Below, in pieces: positions 1-9,371 of a stretch of 34,298 nt of DNA; positions within the stretch are counted from its first letter, which is position 1, and each line of letters begins with the position of its first letter. A program made the translations under genes and the position numbers. The notes beneath the pieces were generated by a model. It was not told where the DNA came from, searched no databases, and was given only the letters and a program-made list of their open reading frames with translations. Source of the stretch: Candidatus Bathyarchaeota archaeon BA1 (GTDB taxonomy: Archaea > Thermoproteota > Bathyarchaeia > Bathyarchaeales > Bathyarchaeaceae); the NCBI GenBank assembly GCA_001399805.1, contig LIHJ01000085.1, forward strand, positions 1 through 34,298. The letters are read 5' to 3'.

Positions 1-1518
<1,518 letters not shown>

Positions 1519-1586
1519 TAACTGGGAGTCGTTTAATCGTAGCCGCAAAGCCAGCTGGAACTGGGGAATGCGCCAAGCCCACCTTA

Positions 1587-1610
1587 GACCTGAATACATA
1601 CGTTCAGGTC
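1587..1610 (-). other. Perfect hairpin in the 16S leader
   Basis: GACCTGAA and TTCAGGTC form an 8-bp perfect stem around an 8-nt loop. It lies between the 16S 5' end and the predicted promoter, so it would be in the 5' leader of the pre-rRNA. It could be part of the leader fold or the processing stem, but the 3' partner strand of a 16S processing stem would be outside the window. The rest of 1519-1747 contains no credible gene. Confidence 0.45.
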
Positions 1611-1747
1611 CTCATCCTGTCCCCGCAACCGGAGGTCAACCACGTCATCCAAGGGCAAACCGCCTTAAATCGTCCGGGTTGACGCCGCCGCCGAAGTTGC
1701 GGGGCATCATGGCATTTCATTCGCCAAAATCACTTACTGTCTTTACA

Positions 1748-1757
1748 GATATAAATC
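1748..1757 (-). promoter_or_regulatory. Box A (TATA) promoter of the 16S operon
   Basis: On the minus strand this reads GATTTATATC, a good archaeal TATA box. Archaeal transcription usually starts about 25 nt downstream, which would put the start near 1725 and give a leader of about 200 nt before the 16S 5' end. It is the best TATA-like site upstream of the rRNA in this stretch. A start site has not been shown. Confidence 0.55.
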
Positions 1758-1858
1758 TTACTCCGCCCTCTCATAAGTTTAATGAGCGTATGGGCTGCCA
1801 TTATCTTGAGTGGCGGCATGTTGAGGGATTCGGAAACGGTGGTGTTCTATTCCTACCG

Positions 1859-2086
1859 TTAAGAGGGTGGCAAAGGCTGTTTTGCACCTGACTTCATCAT
1901 GTACAAGCCTATTGCGATGAAGACCAGCGACCCCACAATTCCTGGAGCCATGACCTTCAATGGTTCATACCAATAACGTGAGGGAAAAACTAGCATAAAC
2001 CATGAGATCCCGAAGAGGGCTACTGAAGCTAAACCTACAACAATCAAGCCGACCCAGAAGACCCAGGTCCTCTCGCTGTCTGACAT
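1859..2086 (-). CDS. Small two-helix membrane protein
   Basis: Unrecognised 75-residue protein. I start it at the ATG at 2086 (MSDSERTWVF...) rather than further upstream, because an AGAGG ribosome-binding site lies about 8 nt before it and the upstream extension is unlike protein. Two hydrophobic segments span residues about 8-30 and 46-62, with a short loop containing RYWYEP between them and a basic C-terminus, so it is probably an integral membrane protein. It stands alone next to the rRNA promoter. I cannot assign a function. Confidence 0.6.
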   Translation of the reverse strand: MSDSERTWVFWVGLIVVGLASVALFGISWFMLVFPSRYWYEPLKVMAPGIVGSLVFIAIGLYMMKSGAKQPLPPS

Positions 2087-2329
2087 AATAATTCCTCTAA
2101 ACCACAATTTAGCCTTCAAACGATAAATAAGTTTGCTTCTTGACACGCATGTTGTGTCGTGGGATTCTATTGCCTTTCCGTTGACCATCCCAAGCTGGTC
2201 AAAGCCGGATGGAGGAGAAATAGCATGAGAAGGCTGAGGTGTCCTGCGTCTGTGATGATCCCGGACAGCTACGCTTCATTCGAGGTTTTTTCACCCTAAC
2301 TGATGATATATTACATTGGAGTGATCTTT

Positions 2330-2671
2330 TTAGCAGGTTAAGTGGAAGGCAGCCACCACCCTCCTCCTCAATTGAAGGTGACGGTTGTAGGTTTTGCATG
2401 CTTGCTCGGTGCGCTGGGCAATCAGCTCGATGCCCCTAGATTTCAGGTAATCCTTGGTTTCTGGCGGTACCCTCATTAACCCCGAGTAGCCAGTGCCCAC
2501 TATGAGCACCTCCGGCTTTTCTTGAAGCACCTCTTTCAAGTCAACGACATCTAGTCGATGCCCCTCCCTCCTCCACCAACCATCCCTAACCCGATCCGGA
2601 AAGATTATCAAGTCTTTGGTGTACCGCCTTCCGTCAATGACGATTTGACCGAAATCGTAGGAATCAATCAT
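2330..2671 (-). CDS. Mth938-like domain protein
   Basis: 113-residue protein of the Mth938-like (DUF498/NDUFAF3-related) family, a small alpha/beta fold common in archaea. Family hallmarks are visible in order: an N-terminal strand with FGQIVIDGRRYTKDLIIFPD, the loop GHRLDVVDLKEVLQEKPEVLIVGTGYSGLM, then KSRGIELIAQRTEQACKTYN and the terminal VVAAFHLTC. The length matches the family. The molecular role of archaeal members is not established; the eukaryotic relative NDUFAF3 is a complex I assembly factor, which does not transfer directly. The gene is monocistronic as far as I can see. Confidence 0.88.
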   Translation of the reverse strand: MIDSYDFGQIVIDGRRYTKDLIIFPDRVRDGWWRREGHRLDVVDLKEVLQEKPEVLIVGTGYSGLMRVPPETKDYLKSRGIELIAQRTEQACKTYNRHLQLRRRVVAAFHLTC

Positions 2672-2800
2672 TCCAGGTCTCCGTTAAATGTATGTAGCCT
2701 TTGTCGTTTTTGAACTTTTAGCTCGGGTAAAGGATGATAGCGTAGAAGATTCGATAAAAGGCAACGCTAAAATTTTGGAAGTCCCATTTTTGATTGGGTA

Positions 2801-2965
2801 GTGAGGTTGGTTAAGGAAAGGTGCTCTCATGGAGAGGTGGAATTCCTAGGCACAGAAAAGGGGGAAAGAGGCGTGAACCGATACTACCGATGCTTGAAAT
2901 GCAGAAGCGTCTTAGTCCTATCTGAGGAAGGAGACGTCCTATACGAGGTTCCAGCCCCCTCATGA
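2801..2965 (+). CDS. Small zinc-ribbon-like protein (54 aa)
   Basis: Short unrecognised protein in the gap after the Mth938-like gene. A GTG start at 2801 (or TTG at 2807) gives MRLVKERCSHGEVEF... followed by RYYRCLKCRSVLVLSEEGDV and a TGA stop. A C-x-H pair near residue 8 and a C-x-x-C pair near residue 31 are spaced like a single zinc-binding knuckle pair, and the sequence is charged and soluble. The start is not fixed because no strong ribosome-binding site precedes it. The coherent Cys/His pattern is the main argument that it is coding. Confidence 0.55.
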   Translation: MRLVKERCSHGEVEFLGTEKGERGVNRYYRCLKCRSVLVLSEEGDVLYEVPAPS

Positions 2966-3214
2966 CCTATATTCCATTCAAATGCGATTACTTTATTTTG
3001 AGGCCTCTCTCCTTTGCGCCATACCTCCTCCAGTTTTCAGCGAAGCTGGGGTAAGGTTCGCCTAAAAAGGAACGATCGCCTTCGAGAGTTTAGGCTACAT
3101 AGTCGCTCGTGCAATTGGATATAGGCTCGGCAAGGAACGCAGCTTACCCTGAAATACCATTGATCGTGATCGTGTTCTTCAGGTGAATTTAACATGTTCA
3201 TTCTCAGATGGATG

Positions 3215-3222
3215 TTTATATC
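3215..3222 (+). promoter_or_regulatory. Box A promoter of the 42-aa Cys-rich gene
   Basis: TTTATATC, a near-consensus archaeal TATA box. The expected start site about 25 nt downstream falls around 3244, just before the ribosome-binding site GAGG (3245-3248) and the TTG start at 3257. The ordered set of TATA box, start region, ribosome-binding site and start codon supports the short gene that follows. Confidence 0.55.
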
Positions 3223-3256
3223 TTTCAATACGTCTCTCTCTTACGAGGCGTAAGGT

Positions 3257-3385
3257 TTGGCTAGAAGGATACGAAGGCCTAGACCCTTTGAGGGGGCGGA
3301 GTGCAAAACCTGTTCCCTGAAGGGAAGCACATATTGTTGGAGGCAGTGCCCGTACAACGCTTGGCGCCAACAACAAATAGAATAA
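3257..3385 (+). CDS. 42-aa cysteine-rich protein
   Basis: Very small unrecognised protein starting at TTG (3257). The middle reads FEGAECKTCSLKGSTYCWRQ and continues with C-P-Y-N-A-W, giving cysteines as C-x2-C-x7-C-x3-C in 42 residues, with a basic N-terminus (RRIRRPRP). That spacing suggests a metal-binding knuckle, perhaps nucleic-acid binding, but this is inference. A TATA box and a ribosome-binding site are correctly placed upstream. No other gene is convincing between 2966 and 3663; the rest of that stretch looks empty. Confidence 0.5.
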   Translation: MARRIRRPRPFEGAECKTCSLKGSTYCWRQCPYNAWRQQQIE

Positions 3386-3663
3386 CACCGCGGCTTACAG
3401 TTGAAGATGGTTGGGCAATATCAGCCACCCACATCCTAACAAGAGCAAAAGTGATCTCCGAAAGGTTTTCGAGGTCTTTAAAGGCTTGGGTTTGATTGTG
3501 CAAGCTGGAGATTTAATTCAGCTAAGCAAAGGGGCCTCCATGTGTTAGTTTTGGGTACACCTGCAGCCTCTCATAAGATAAGAAGAGCCTTGACTATCAA
3601 TCTGGAACCCCGACAGACCCTGCCCCCTCCTAACTAGGACAATTCGTCGCTATCTCGTCTTCC

Positions 3664-4585
3664 TTACTTAGTACTACCAGTAACCATTGATGCCCGAGCT
3701 AAATATAAGCTGATAAAAACTAATAATGCGCCTAGAACCTGAAGTAAAGTCATCCTTTCGGATAGGAAGAGCCATGCGACCGCCACGGCTATAACCGCTG
3801 TTAAGTTTGAATAGAGTGAGTTTCTTGCACTACAAACATGACCCACACCTGTGTACCAGATTGCGTAGCCGATAGCTATTGCCAAAACGGGAGAGTAGAT
3901 TAGGCATAGCCACCCCTGCCATGAAACAGAAACCCAGTTTTGTTCATTTAGGGAAGGAATAGAAACGAGAAGCAATGGCGGTGTGCCCATAACCACGGTT
4001 AAGGTAGCGAGTTTAAGGGGTGTATACTTCTGGAATAGCGGCCTTGATAGCACCGTATACGTCGCCCAGCAGATGGTGCTCTAATATAAGAAGGTCTCCT
4101 ATTACACTCTGGTCTGTAACGGTTAGGACCTTTCCGGATCCCTCTACAATCGAGAGGATGCCGATAAACGAGAGTGTGATGCTGTACCAAACTCTCCGCT
4201 CCACCCTTTCCAAGCCTAAAGCCGAGCTTAAGAGAGCTACAAAGATGGGTGTGGTAGCCAAGATTAGGGAGGAGTTGCTTGCGGTTGTGCGTGCAATGCC
4301 GTTAATGAAGCAGAGCTGATAGACGGTGTTTCCGATCAGCCCTAGCAGGATTAGACGAGCTATGTCCTTCCTTCGAAAGCCTATATCTCTCTCGAAAATC
4401 CATAGGAGGATCAACATGAACAACGAGGCTAAACCAAAGCGAAGCGAGTTGAAGGTTGAGGGGGATAGCTCCGTCAAGGCGGTTTTAACGATTGAAAAAT
4501 TTATGCCCCAGATGAGGGACATCCCGATCAGCATTGCATCAATGAACGAGAAATTCAACTTTGATGAGACATGGGAACCGTTCAT
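3664..4585 (-). pseudogene. EamA/DMT-family transporter, frameshifted
   Basis: Drug/metabolite transporter of the EamA (DUF6) type, normally about 300 residues with ten membrane helices and two EamA repeats. The first part starts at ATG 4585 behind an AGGAGA ribosome-binding site and runs through DAMLIGMSLIWGINFSIVK and later helices to GDLLIL. The reading frame then shifts by one base near 4078-4084: the next frame gives STICWATYTVLSRPLFQKYT, which continues through the second repeat to the stop at 3664. Joined, the two pieces make a full-length family member. One extra base explains the break, so it is either a recent pseudogene or a sequencing or assembly error. Confidence 0.8.
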
Positions 4586-4773
4586 GGTAATATGCTCTCC
4601 TGTACAGGACTTAACGCATAATAGGATTTTGAGCCTGTCATAAAACTTTTGATAATAAAATCGTCTTGAAAGAGCGGTTTTTGCCTTTACTTTCACGGGT
4701 CTCTCCGCTTCATTGGGTGTCGTTGCGTCGGGTATTTTAAATATGTGTGGCTGAGCAAAGTTGAGGGATGCGT

Positions 4774-4923
4774 ATGCGGCCACTGATTGAATGTTGTAAA
4801 AATCCTTGGAATGGGAAATGTAAGGGTACAGACATTGAGGTCTACATCTACTATAAGGGTAGGAGGCTGCCCATCTGTCGGGACTGCTGGTGTGACATCG
4901 CAGATAAAGACCTTGAGTGGTGA
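4774..4923 (+). CDS. 49-aa cysteine-rich zinc-binding protein
   Basis: Short unrecognised protein. From ATG 4774 it reads MRPLIECCKNPWNGKC, then a linker, then RRLPICRDCWCDIADKDLEW and stop. Two cysteines near residue 7, one near 16 and a C-x-x-C-x-C cluster near 38 look like a small treble-clef or zinc-ribbon fold. An alternative in-frame ATG lies six bases upstream; GAGG at 4764-4767 fits 4774 better. A TATA-like TTTTAAATAT around 4734-4743 precedes it. The next gene starts 4 nt after its stop, so the two are probably co-transcribed. Confidence 0.6.
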   Translation: MRPLIECCKNPWNGKCKGTDIEVYIYYKGRRLPICRDCWCDIADKDLEW

Positions 4924-4927
4924 AAGC

Positions 4928-5173
4928 ATGTCAAGATTTGACCTAAATTCCGCAAAGGTGTATGTGGGACACAATGTGAACCTCCATCTCAAGGATGGCT
5001 CCGTCATCATCAATGTGCTCATCACCCATATACATCGAGAACATCACGATCGGAACATAATCCTCTGCTGCTCCACACCCAAGAAGAGAACGATGAAAAT
5101 TCACCTGAGTGAGGTTGATTGGGCTGAGCGGCTAGACCCACACCTATTGAGGTATTCGCAAGCTAGAGGATAA
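4928..5173 (+). CDS. 81-aa protein of unknown function
   Basis: Unrecognised 81-residue protein starting at ATG 4928, 4 nt after the Cys-rich gene, with GGTG-type ribosome-binding sequence before it. It begins MSRFDLNSAKVYVGHNVNL, continues with LKDGSVIINVLITHIHREHH and ends RLDPHLLRYSQARG. The pattern of short beta strands around a DGS turn suggests a small beta-barrel (Sm- or PRC-like), but that is only a guess. A longer reading of this frame from upstream would overlap the Cys-rich gene and is less likely. From 5174 to about 5600 I see no credible gene. Confidence 0.5.
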   Translation: MSRFDLNSAKVYVGHNVNLHLKDGSVIINVLITHIHREHHDRNIILCCSTPKKRTMKIHLSEVDWAERLDPHLLRYSQARG

Positions 5174-5619
5174 TATCTGATATGTTGGGCACACAGAATT
5201 GCTATCCGTACAACGAACATTACTTTAATTAGCCAGTATTGTTGGCTGAGGACCCTTACGCGGTTTTGAACAAGGACGGAGGTAACCAAGCTTCTCTAAA
5301 AATTAGCCTATTCTGGGCCATGTAAGATATGATCGTGGAGGCCTTCGTGTAAGAGAACTGCGGATATATAACTGAAATCCTCTTGAGGACCCATGATATC
5401 TCAACATAATATCCAAGGTTATCATGTCAATTGCTCTTACGGGTTTTCTTCCTCATCCCTCAAGCCCCAAATTGCAAGCCCTGAGTCAACACCGAAAATG
5501 CTCTTGCGGCTGGTTGAAAGCCGTTTCATGAGGATCCTGTTATTGTTTCTGAAATCTTTCTCCTCCCGACCTTTTTGACAAATATTCATAGGCCTCATCT
5601 TTCAAAATGAGGGTTGTTT

Positions 5620-5936
5620 TCATGGGCACATCATCGCTGTCGCTGGTAGGTAGTAGAGCCCAACACACTGGAGGCCTGCGCAACTGTACACCCAGCCACC
5701 CCCATGATTATGAGCCTCAGCCACTCTTGTGCACCGAGCGTCACTTGTGGTTCCGACCTACGTCTTGAAACTCCAGCAGCCAAAAGCACCAAAAAGGCCA
5801 AAAAATACCGTATGGCAACGAAAACCAGCGGAGGCATTTCACGCAACCCCAGCTTGACAAGAACGTAGGAGGATGACCAAAGAAAGGTCACCAGTAGCGC
5901 CTCCATCAAAGACACCAGACGCGGTTTTTTGTTCAT
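5620..5936 (-). pseudogene. EamA transporter remnant (N-terminal third)
   Basis: Second broken EamA-family gene. It starts normally (MNKKPRLVSLMEALLVTFLW, then a helix containing SSYVLVKLGLREMPPLVFVA) and has the first three or so membrane helices. Near 5668-5675 it loses frame: shifting by one base gives the expected GLQCVGLYYLPATAMMCP, which stops at 5620. Only about 105 of the usual 300 residues remain, so it is a true remnant with both a frameshift and a truncation. It lies immediately upstream of the SRP RNA gene, on the opposite strand. Confidence 0.75.
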
Positions 5937-5991
5937 CCGTTAGAACCTCCAAATACAGCGGTACTCATACCCACCTGAATATTGATATAAA

Positions 5992-6000
5992 CTTTTATAC
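5992..6000 (+). promoter_or_regulatory. Box A promoter of the SRP RNA gene
   Basis: CTTTTATAC, a TATA box centred about 28 nt before the predicted first base of the SRP RNA at 6024. The spacing is that expected for an archaeal promoter. Confidence 0.6.
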
Positions 6001-6252
6001 ATTGGAATGAATTCAGTTTATTTGGCGGCGGGCCTCAGGCGGGGGGATAGGGGTCCCCTGAGAGGCACCACGTGCCTCGACCGTAAACCCCCTACACGAC
6101 GGGCCGAAAGCTGAGGTGAGGCGTCAAAGATCGTCAGGCCCTTCAGCCTCTAAACCGTGAGCATCCGTCCCCTGGGGCTGGCGGTCGCGGGGTGGCTTCC
6201 GTAGGGAAGCCGACCACCACGTCTACCAGGCGAACCTGGCCAGGCCCGGGAG

Positions 6253-7099
6253 ATGGGGTGCGGAGAAAATAGGAATGGAAAGTGGTCTATTGCCTAACTG
6301 GTTGCCGATGCTTGCAGTACGTCAGGGGAGTCCAGCAAAGGCTGTGGTAGCTGGGCGTAGGTATGTGTTAGCAGATTTATCCCCCGAGTTGCTTGAAAAA
6401 TTGTATGCCAGTGAAATAGAGTATTTCTATGTGCCAAGATCTCCAAAACGCGTGAGATTGCCGCGTTCTGTTACAACGAGCCTTGCGTATCTTGTGGGCT
6501 ATCACTTGGGCGATGGCTATCTAGAAGATATTGACAAAACAATTCGTAGGAAAGGCAGGCCAGACTACGAAATCGGCTATTCGGACAAAAGCAGAGAAAT
6601 GTTACGATTGGTACTAATGCCAATTTTTCAGAGACTTTTCGGCGTATCGCTACTTGTATCGAAGAAAAAGGGTGAAAACATGTACGTCGCACGATTATAT
6701 TCAAAAATCGTCTACATCTTTCTTCAGGCTGTACTTGGGCTTCCAAATGGAAAAAAGCCATCAGGGGGCATTCCGTCTCATGTCCAACATGATGAAAAAC
6801 TGCTGAAATATTTTCTACGAGGTTTCTTCGATGCTGAGGGATACGCATACTTTGATACATGGAACAGAAAACCAAGGGTAGGTATAACGAACTCTAATAA
6901 GGCGTTATTATATGAAATTAAGGCTCTACTCCGAAAAGGTTTCCACATACCTATGATGGGACCCTACAAAAAACACAGACAAGACTGCTGGGAACTAAAA
7001 TTATTCGAAGAAGGCGCAATTCAAGAGTTCGTGACTAATATAGGCTCTAGCCATCCTGAAAAGAAGAATAAGTTAGAATCTCTCTACACCCCACCTGAA
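6253..7099 (+). mobile_element. BHB intron in SRP RNA helix 8, encoding a homing endonuclease
   Basis: 847-nt intron predicted from a near-canonical bulge-helix-bulge. The central helix is CGGG (6247-6250) with CCTG (7094-7097). The bulges are AGA (6251-6253) and AAG (7098-7100). The inner helix is TGGGGTG (6254-6260) with CACCCCA (7087-7093), continuing as GGAGA/TCTCT. Cutting between the second and third bulge bases rejoins the SRP54-binding hairpin at exactly the length of the conserved core. The outer helix is weak in the unspliced form. The intron is unusually AT-rich inside a GC-rich RNA gene and holds a LAGLIDADG gene, as in archaeal rRNA homing introns. Confidence 0.85.
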
Positions 7100-7111
7100 G
7101 GAGCAACCTAA
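6275..7111 (+). CDS. LAGLIDADG homing endonuclease of the SRP RNA intron
   Basis: 278-residue two-motif LAGLIDADG protein. Motif 1 is LAYLVGYHLGDGYL at about residues 70-83 and motif 2 is LKYFLRGFFDAEGYA at about 177-191; each ends in the acidic residue needed for DNA cleavage. Such enzymes cut an intronless copy of their host gene so that the intron is copied in. The ATG at 6275 is just inside the intron. The last three codons and the stop TAA (7100-7111) lie in the downstream SRP exon, so splicing the RNA removes the true end of the ORF. No frameshift is seen, so it appears intact. Confidence 0.87.
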   Translation: MESGLLPNWLPMLAVRQGSPAKAVVAGRRYVLADLSPELLEKLYASEIEYFYVPRSPKRVRLPRSVTTSLAYLVGYHLGDGYLEDIDKTIRRKGRPDYEIGYSDKSREMLRLVLMPIFQRLFGVSLLVSKKKGENMYVARLYSKIVYIFLQAVLGLPNGKKPSGGIPSHVQHDEKLLKYFLRGFFDAEGYAYFDTWNRKPRVGITNSNKALLYEIKALLRKGFHIPMMGPYKKHRQDCWELKLFEEGAIQEFVTNIGSSHPEKKNKLESLYTPPEGAT

Positions 7112-7209
7112 GCTTGGGCGTTCAGCGCTCAGGGGGGTGCGGGTGTGAGTAAGGGGGTTGGGGGGCTTGGCGAACCACTGGGCGTCGAGCCTCGGTGACC
7201 CGCCGCCTA

Positions 7210-8160
7210 CTAGAGAATGGATAGTTGTTGAAGCATTTGGCACGGCTTGCATATTTCTCCGACGGTTGGCTCCCCACAGATCTTGCAGTCTTGCAGTTTC
7301 GCCTCCTCCCCCATCGCCTCCAGCGCTGGTCGAATCCTTTCTATGGATTTGAAAATGGTGAACTTGATTCCTGCGTGTTTCTCCTCCATTCGGTTGAGCA
7401 TGGTTCGTATGTCGCTTCGTAGGGCGGTTCTCGCATATGGGCAGGGGATGCCTTGAAACTCGATCCTCTTTAGGTATGCGTAGAGGGCGATCTCCTTCTC
7501 CGGAACCTCGCAGAGGGGCTTCACACGCCGTATGAGTTTGGGGTGAATGTCGGTGGTGACGGGCTTGACGCGAGCGATTCGTAGGGCATCGCCATGAATG
7601 ATGTTGAGGATCATGGTTTGAGTCTCGTCGTCCAGGTTGTGGGCAGTGGCGAGCTTATTCACGCCCGCATCTCTGGCAGCGGTGTTGAGAGCCCGCCTCC
7701 TCAGGACGCCGCAGTAGGCGCAAGGTGCTAGTCCCCTCTCGCCCCTCCCTCGAATCATGCCGACGAGCTCATCAAGTTTATATCCGTACATATCCTGGAA
7801 GGAGGCAACGATGTGTTCTATGCCCAGTTTCTGGCAGTTTTTCGCCGCCACCTTCAGGGCCTCATCTCGATAGCCCCTTATGCCCTCATCAACGGTGGCG
7901 GCACAGAGGGTGGCCCTTGGAAAGGCGCGCTCGATCCTCGCCAGTATATGGAGGAGGGTGACGCTGTCCTTTCCCCCGGAAACCGCCACCATGATGTGGT
8001 CATCTGGTTTGAGCATGTCATACTTGGAAATGGTGGCGCGAACCTTCTCTTCTATGGATTTGCGGAAGCATCTTTTGCAGAGGCGTTCCCCGGAGTAGGG
8101 GCGCATGAAAATGGCCTCCTCCCTCCCACACAACGTGCACATGGGCATATCCGGTTTCAC
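7210..8160 (-). CDS. tRNA 2-thiolation enzyme, TtuA/NcsA family
   Basis: 316-residue PP-loop sulfurtransferase of the Ncs6/TtuA family, which adenylates and thiolates uridine in tRNA (position 54 or wobble 34, depending on the organism). The N-terminal zinc finger uses C8, C11, C28 and C31. The PP-loop is SGGKDS at 61-66. C147-A-Y-C150 and C240 match the cysteines that hold the catalytic iron-sulfur cluster. HNLDDETQT follows at about 174, and a second zinc finger (CKICGEPT and CKPCQ) closes the protein. Length and layout are typical. The stop lies 2 nt from the convergent SRP RNA end. It is the second gene after the site-2 protease (4-nt gap), probably in one operon. Which uridine it modifies cannot be read from sequence alone. 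Confidence 0.92.
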   Translation of the reverse strand: MKPDMPMCTLCGREEAIFMRPYSGERLCKRCFRKSIEEKVRATISKYDMLKPDDHIMVAVSGGKDSVTLLHILARIERAFPRATLCAATVDEGIRGYRDEALKVAAKNCQKLGIEHIVASFQDMYGYKLDELVGMIRGRGERGLAPCAYCGVLRRRALNTAARDAGVNKLATAHNLDDETQTMILNIIHGDALRIARVKPVTTDIHPKLIRRVKPLCEVPEKEIALYAYLKRIEFQGIPCPYARTALRSDIRTMLNRMEEKHAGIKFTIFKSIERIRPALEAMGEEAKLQDCKICGEPTVGEICKPCQMLQQLSIL

Positions 8161-8164
8161 CTCT

Positions 8165-9292
8165 CTACACGGAGAGCCAGCCGTGCTTCATGAAGGTTAA
8201 TATCATGTTCACCGCGACCAGCGACCAAAATATGGCATTAAACACCATGCGAGCCACCAAGCGCCTCTTCTTCACCACTCCTCTTAAGGCGTGGTAGAGG
8301 AATTTATCTCCATCCCAGGGGTATATGGGGAGCATGTTGAAAACGGCGATGCTCAATGCTATTAGGAAGATCCAGTGCAATGTCATGTAAAGGTGGATAC
8401 CGATTAAGCGTTCCAGCCCCAATCTGCTTGGGTGATAATTGGAGATGGAGATGAGTCCCAATACTGCTCGATTTTTTGCGCCTCTTTCACTGGTGACGGC
8501 GATGCTGCCCCTTGATGTGTTGAGAATTAAGGTTTTTCCAATCGGTACATTTGCCATTAAATTTTCGAAATCTCGAATCGTGAATATGTTGTTTCCATTT
8601 ATGGCATAGATAACATCCCATTGTTTGAGACCAGATCTTTCCGCTGGCCCGTTTTCTAGCGTTTCATGGATTAAGACTCCTGAGGGTGGGGCGTATATGC
8701 CCATTAACAACAACAGAACAAGGAATCCAGTGAGGAGGTTTGTTGAGGAGCCAGCGGAAAGGACTCGAAGCTTCGAGAGCGTCGGGCTCCTCTCAAATTG
8801 CTTCTTGTCTGGCTCCACGAACCCGCCGAAAAACACCAGCAACAAAAGAAGGCCAGTCGATTTCACTGGAATCCCCTCGACAATTGCGGCGACGCCATGG
8901 GCCAGCTCATGTGTCATAATAAGTATTGCCATAGACGTGAAGAAGTAGGGTAGCCAATACAGTCGTATGGTGATTCCGGGCAGAACAAGGAAAACTGGGG
9001 CGGGCTCTCCTAAGGGATAGGCAAACCTTAGCAAATTACTCGTAAGGAAATAGATGCCGAAAATCATTTGCCCAACAGCCAACACCAAACCCACGTTACA
9101 TAGGATCCTCCAGAAAGCCACCCCTTTCCTCGACACCCAGTATAAGAGTTCCCTTAACCCCCTCGACTTGTAGGTGAGGTATGCGGGTCGTATCTCTAAC
9201 CCATGCCTCTTCAAATGAAAAGTGTTGCCGATCACGTAGAGAACCACCCAGAAAACAACGACGATGAAGGGAAAAACTGACTCCGCGCTCAC
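8165..9292 (-). CDS. Site-2 protease (M50) with PDZ domain
   Basis: 375-residue intramembrane zinc metalloprotease. HELAH at residues 128-132 is the zinc-binding active site in a membrane helix, and NMLPIYPWDG at about 319-328 supplies the third ligand (NxxPxxPxDG). Between them a PDZ domain (about 205-290; GLKQWDVIYAINGNNI) probably gates substrate entry. Several hydrophobic helices lie on both sides. Such proteases cut membrane-bound regulators or signal peptides; the substrate here is unknown. It ends 4 nt before the tRNA thiolase gene and is transcribed divergently from cutA. Confidence 0.93.
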   Translation of the reverse strand: MSAESVFPFIVVVFWVVLYVIGNTFHLKRHGLEIRPAYLTYKSRGLRELLYWVSRKGVAFWRILCNVGLVLAVGQMIFGIYFLTSNLLRFAYPLGEPAPVFLVLPGITIRLYWLPYFFTSMAILIMTHELAHGVAAIVEGIPVKSTGLLLLLVFFGGFVEPDKKQFERSPTLSKLRVLSAGSSTNLLTGFLVLLLLMGIYAPPSGVLIHETLENGPAERSGLKQWDVIYAINGNNIFTIRDFENLMANVPIGKTLILNTSRGSIAVTSERGAKNRAVLGLISISNYHPSRLGLERLIGIHLYMTLHWIFLIALSIAVFNMLPIYPWDGDKFLYHALRGVVKKRRLVARMVFNAIFWSLVAVNMILTFMKHGWLSV

Positions 9293-9371
9293 CTCTTTGA
9301 TTCCTCACCCTATGCTTTTAGAAGAAGTAACTAATAATACCTTGTTATACCTTTTATGGAGGGGCGAGAGC

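Larger units (their letters stand above)
6024..7207 (+). ncRNA. ffs: SRP (7S) RNA gene, interrupted by an intron
   Basis: RNA core of the signal recognition particle, which targets membrane and secreted proteins. The 5' end GGCGGCGGG (6024-6032) pairs perfectly with the 3' end CCCGCCGCC (7199-7207). The Alu side has a GAGGCAC/GTGCCTC hairpin (6062-6078). Helix 6 is GGCTTCC/GGAAGCC (6194-6211) with a GTAG loop, the GNAR type bound by SRP19. Helix 8, bound by SRP54, is split: its 5' strand is GGCCAGGCCC near 6238-6247 and its 3' strand AGCAACC at 7102-7108. Removing 6253-7099 gives a 24-nt helix 8 cap that aligns without gaps to the bacterial 4.5S core, with a GGGA tetraloop. The spliced length is about 337 nt, slightly above the usual archaeal size. 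The 3' end stops 2 nt from the convergent thiolase gene. Confidence 0.88.

Noticed and set aside
3301..3495. 64-codon plus-strand frame overlapping the Cys-rich gene
   Set aside because: It overlaps the better-supported small gene in another frame and has no recognisable features.
4020..4643. Plus-strand frames of about 100 codons opposite the EamA gene
   Set aside because: They are shadows of the transporter on the minus strand, which has clear family features.
5393..5578. 61-codon plus-strand frame upstream of the EamA remnant
   Set aside because: No promoter, ribosome-binding site or similarity; the stretch looks like decayed non-coding sequence.
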